52,393 nt of DNA, from contig DMTA01000334.1 in assembly GCA_003454835.1 (NCBI GenBank), positions 1 through 52,393 on the forward strand, written 5' to 3'. The position numbers and the translations under genes were made by a program. Shown here piece by piece: positions 50,781 through 52,393 of this stretch. The stretch's first letter is position 1, and each line of letters begins with the position of its first letter. The notes below the pieces were generated by a model. It searched no databases, was not told the DNA's origin, and worked only from the letters and a program-made list of their open reading frames with translations. The DNA comes from Achromobacter sp. (lineage in GTDB: Bacteria; Pseudomonadota; Gammaproteobacteria; Burkholderiales; Burkholderiaceae_B).

Positions 50781-51983
50781 TCACCCCAGCTTCGCGCAGG
50801 CCCGCCTGATGCGCGCGCAGCCCTCTTCCAGCTGCTCCATCGACGCCGCGTACGAGATCCGGAAGAACGGCGACACCCCATAGGCCGCGCCCTGCAGCAC
50901 CGCCAGGTTCTCCTCGTCCAGCAGGTACATGATGAAATCCTCGTCGGTCTGCAATGGCCTGCCGGCGGGCGTGGTCCGGCCCAGCAGCCCTTCGCACGAC
51001 GGAAACACATAGAACGCGCCCTCGGGCACGTGGCAGGTGATGCCGTCGATCCGGTTCAGACTGTCAACGATCATGTCGCGCCGCGACTGGAAGATGCGCG
51101 TGCGCTCGGCCATGAAATCCTGCGGTCCTGACAGCGCTTCCTGCGCGGCCGCCTGGCTGATCGAGGACGGGTTGGACGTGCTCTGCGACTGCAGCTTGGT
51201 CATCGCCTTGATCAGATCGGCAGGCGCCGCGCCATAGCCGATGCGCCAGCCGGTCATGGCATAGGCCTTGGATACCCCGTTGATGGTGAGCGTGCGCGGC
51301 TTCAGGTCAGGCGCCACCTGCGCCATGGTGGCGAACTGGCGGCCGTCGTACAGGATGTGTTCGTAGATGTCATCGGTCATCAGCCAGACGTGCGGGTGAC
51401 GCCGCAGCACCTCGGCCAGCGCCAGCAGTTCGTCGCGCGCATAGGCCGCGCCGCTCGGGTTGTTGGGACCGTTCAGGATCACCCAGCGGGTGCGCGGGGT
51501 GATGGCCTTGTCCAGGTCGGCCGGCTGCAGCTTGAACCCATGCGCGGGCGGGCAGGCCACAAAGACGGGCGTGCCGCCGGCCAGCAGTACGATGTCCGGG
51601 TAAGACACCCAATACGGTGTGGGCACGATCACCTCGTCGCCCTCCTCCACCGTGGCAAGCAGCGCGTTGAAGATGATTTGCTTGCCGCCGTTGCCGACGA
51701 TGATCTCGCTTGCGGCGAAGTCCAGGCCGTTATCGCGGCGGAATTTCTCGCGGATGGCGGACTTCAGTTCGGGCGTGCCGCCCACGTCGGTGTACTTGGT
51801 GCGCGACTGCGCCATCGCGCGCATAACGGCCTCGGTGACGTTGCCGGGCGTGTCGAAGTCGGGCTCACCGGCCGTCAGCGCGACGATGTCGCGGCCGGTG
51901 GCGCGCAGTTCGCGTGCGCGCTGGCCAGCCATGGAACTGGGCGAGGGTTTAATGCGCTGGATGCGCGCGGCGGTCTGGATCAT
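50781..51983 (-). CDS. Class I/II PLP aminotransferase (aspartate aminotransferase-like)
   Basis: A 400-residue cytoplasmic aminotransferase. Lys239 in NGVSKAYAMTGWRIGY forms the PLP aldimine. Asn174 (NGPNNPSG), Asp204 and Tyr207 (TDDIYEHI) hold the cofactor, and Arg near residue 375 (FFRISYAAS) binds the alpha-carboxylate. The opening RIQRIKPSPSS and LTAGEPDFDTP match the fold-I, subgroup 1-gamma enzymes. Substrate could be aspartate or an aromatic or branched amino acid. The 2-hydroxyacid dehydrogenase lies 55 bases upstream on the same strand, consistent with interconversion of an amino acid, its keto acid and its hydroxy acid. Confidence 0.9.
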   Translation of the reverse strand: MIQTAARIQRIKPSPSSMAGQRARELRATGRDIVALTAGEPDFDTPGNVTEAVMRAMAQSRTKYTDVGGTPELKSAIREKFRRDNGLDFAASEIIVGNGGKQIIFNALLATVEEGDEVIVPTPYWVSYPDIVLLAGGTPVFVACPPAHGFKLQPADLDKAITPRTRWVILNGPNNPSGAAYARDELLALAEVLRRHPHVWLMTDDIYEHILYDGRQFATMAQVAPDLKPRTLTINGVSKAYAMTGWRIGYGAAPADLIKAMTKLQSQSTSNPSSISQAAAQEALSGPQDFMAERTRIFQSRRDMIVDSLNRIDGITCHVPEGAFYVFPSCEGLLGRTTPAGRPLQTDEDFIMYLLDEENLAVLQGAAYGVSPFFRISYAASMEQLEEGCARIRRACAKLG

Positions 51984-52038
51984 GTAGGGTCCTGAAAGGA
52001 TCGGGTCGGATGCAATCGCAGGTAGCGTTATGTCAGCG

Positions 52039-52393
52039 TCATTGCCGCCAATCGCGCAGGTAGTCGAGAAAGATGCGGTCAACGCGCGCTTCGTTACCGT
52101 CTGAATGCCCCGCCGAATGCGGCGTGGCGATGACGTTCGGCAGCGTCCAGAGCGGCGATGCGGGATCCAGCGGTTCGTGTTCGAACACGTCCAGAAAGGC
52201 GCCGGCCAGCGCGTTCGTGCGCAGCGCGTCAATCAGGTCGGCTTCGGCGATGACTTCGCCGCGCGCGACGTTGATGACCCGGGCGTGCGGCGCCATCGCA
52301 CCGAGCACGCGGGCGTTCACCAGGCCGCGCGTGCGGTCGCTCAGGGGGCACGCCAGCACCAGCCAGTCGGCGCGGCCGGCAATGCGCGGCAGG
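52039..52393 (-). CDS. D-2-hydroxyacid dehydrogenase, truncated by window edge
   Basis: The C-terminal about 117 residues of an NAD(P)-dependent 2-hydroxyacid dehydrogenase; the frame stays open to base 52393. Landmarks are RADWLVLACPLSDRTRGLVN, VINVARGEVIAEADLIDAL with the substrate Arg, FLDVFEHEPLDPASPLW with the catalytic Glu, and TPHSAGHS with the catalytic His. This is the glyoxylate/hydroxypyruvate reductase or phosphoglycerate dehydrogenase type. The start lies outside the window. Confidence 0.92.
   Translation of the reverse strand, partial: LPRIAGRADWLVLACPLSDRTRGLVNARVLGAMAPHARVINVARGEVIAEADLIDALRTNALAGAFLDVFEHEPLDPASPLWTLPNVIATPHSAGHSDGNEARVDRIFLDYLRDWRQ

Overview
The window reads as chromosome of a high-GC betaproteobacterium of the Alcaligenaceae, most likely Achromobacter or a close Bordetella relative. 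The basis is the uniformly GC-rich codon use, two pertactin-like autotransporters with Pro-rich linkers, a T6SS VgrG island, a dgo sugar-acid operon and the overall housekeeping order. Species was inferred from protein character only; no search was run.

Layout. 1-6.6 kb is housekeeping: trmB (cut by the left edge), pip, thiS, a Kbp/YgaU-like BON-LysM protein, ffh divergent from a YpjD/CcsA-like membrane protein, a small PP0621-type protein, ampD and a GST. 6.8-9.0 kb is a hybrid sensor kinase. 9.2-17.2 kb is an orphan T6SS island: vgrG, two tandem nuclease/immunity pairs (VRR-NUC-like PD-(D/E)XK effector plus DUF3396-like immunity) and a PAAR spike tip. 17.2-22.6 kb is an IclR-controlled D-galactonate operon (dgoK-dgoA-dgoD-dgoT), with back-to-back promoters sharing a palindrome. 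22.8-28.1 kb holds an MFS exporter, a HipB-like repressor with two near-identical operators, htpG and a xanthine/uracil-type permease. 28.29 kb is tRNA-Leu(CAA).

28.5-32.4 kb is the least familiar part. It is a six-gene minus-strand operon: two lipoproteins, an all-helical protein, an acidic 72-residue protein made of two repeats, a phage-type amidase with a peptidoglycan-binding tail, and a leaderless lysozyme-like protein. It lies between intact tRNA-Leu and, at 34.9 kb, a degenerate copy of the same tRNA, as in an old tRNA-site insertion. A Tat-exported lipoprotein phosphoesterase lies in the same interval.

35.1-38.6 kb has assorted small genes (a periplasmic protein, a HAD hydrolase, a lipoprotein, a regulator fragment, an EamA transporter). 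38.7-46.1 kb carries two tandem paralogous autotransporters with 24-bp coding repeats in the linker and conserved leaders. 46.4-50.7 kb is a catabolic unit (amidohydrolase, MFS symporter, GAF protein) divergent from a LysR regulator, with two 17-bp dyads between them. The right edge has a class I aminotransferase and a truncated 2-hydroxyacid dehydrogenase.

Two themes recur: contact-dependent antagonism or surface biology (VgrG island, autotransporters, the peptidoglycan-hydrolase operon) and small inducible catabolic operons with adjacent regulators.
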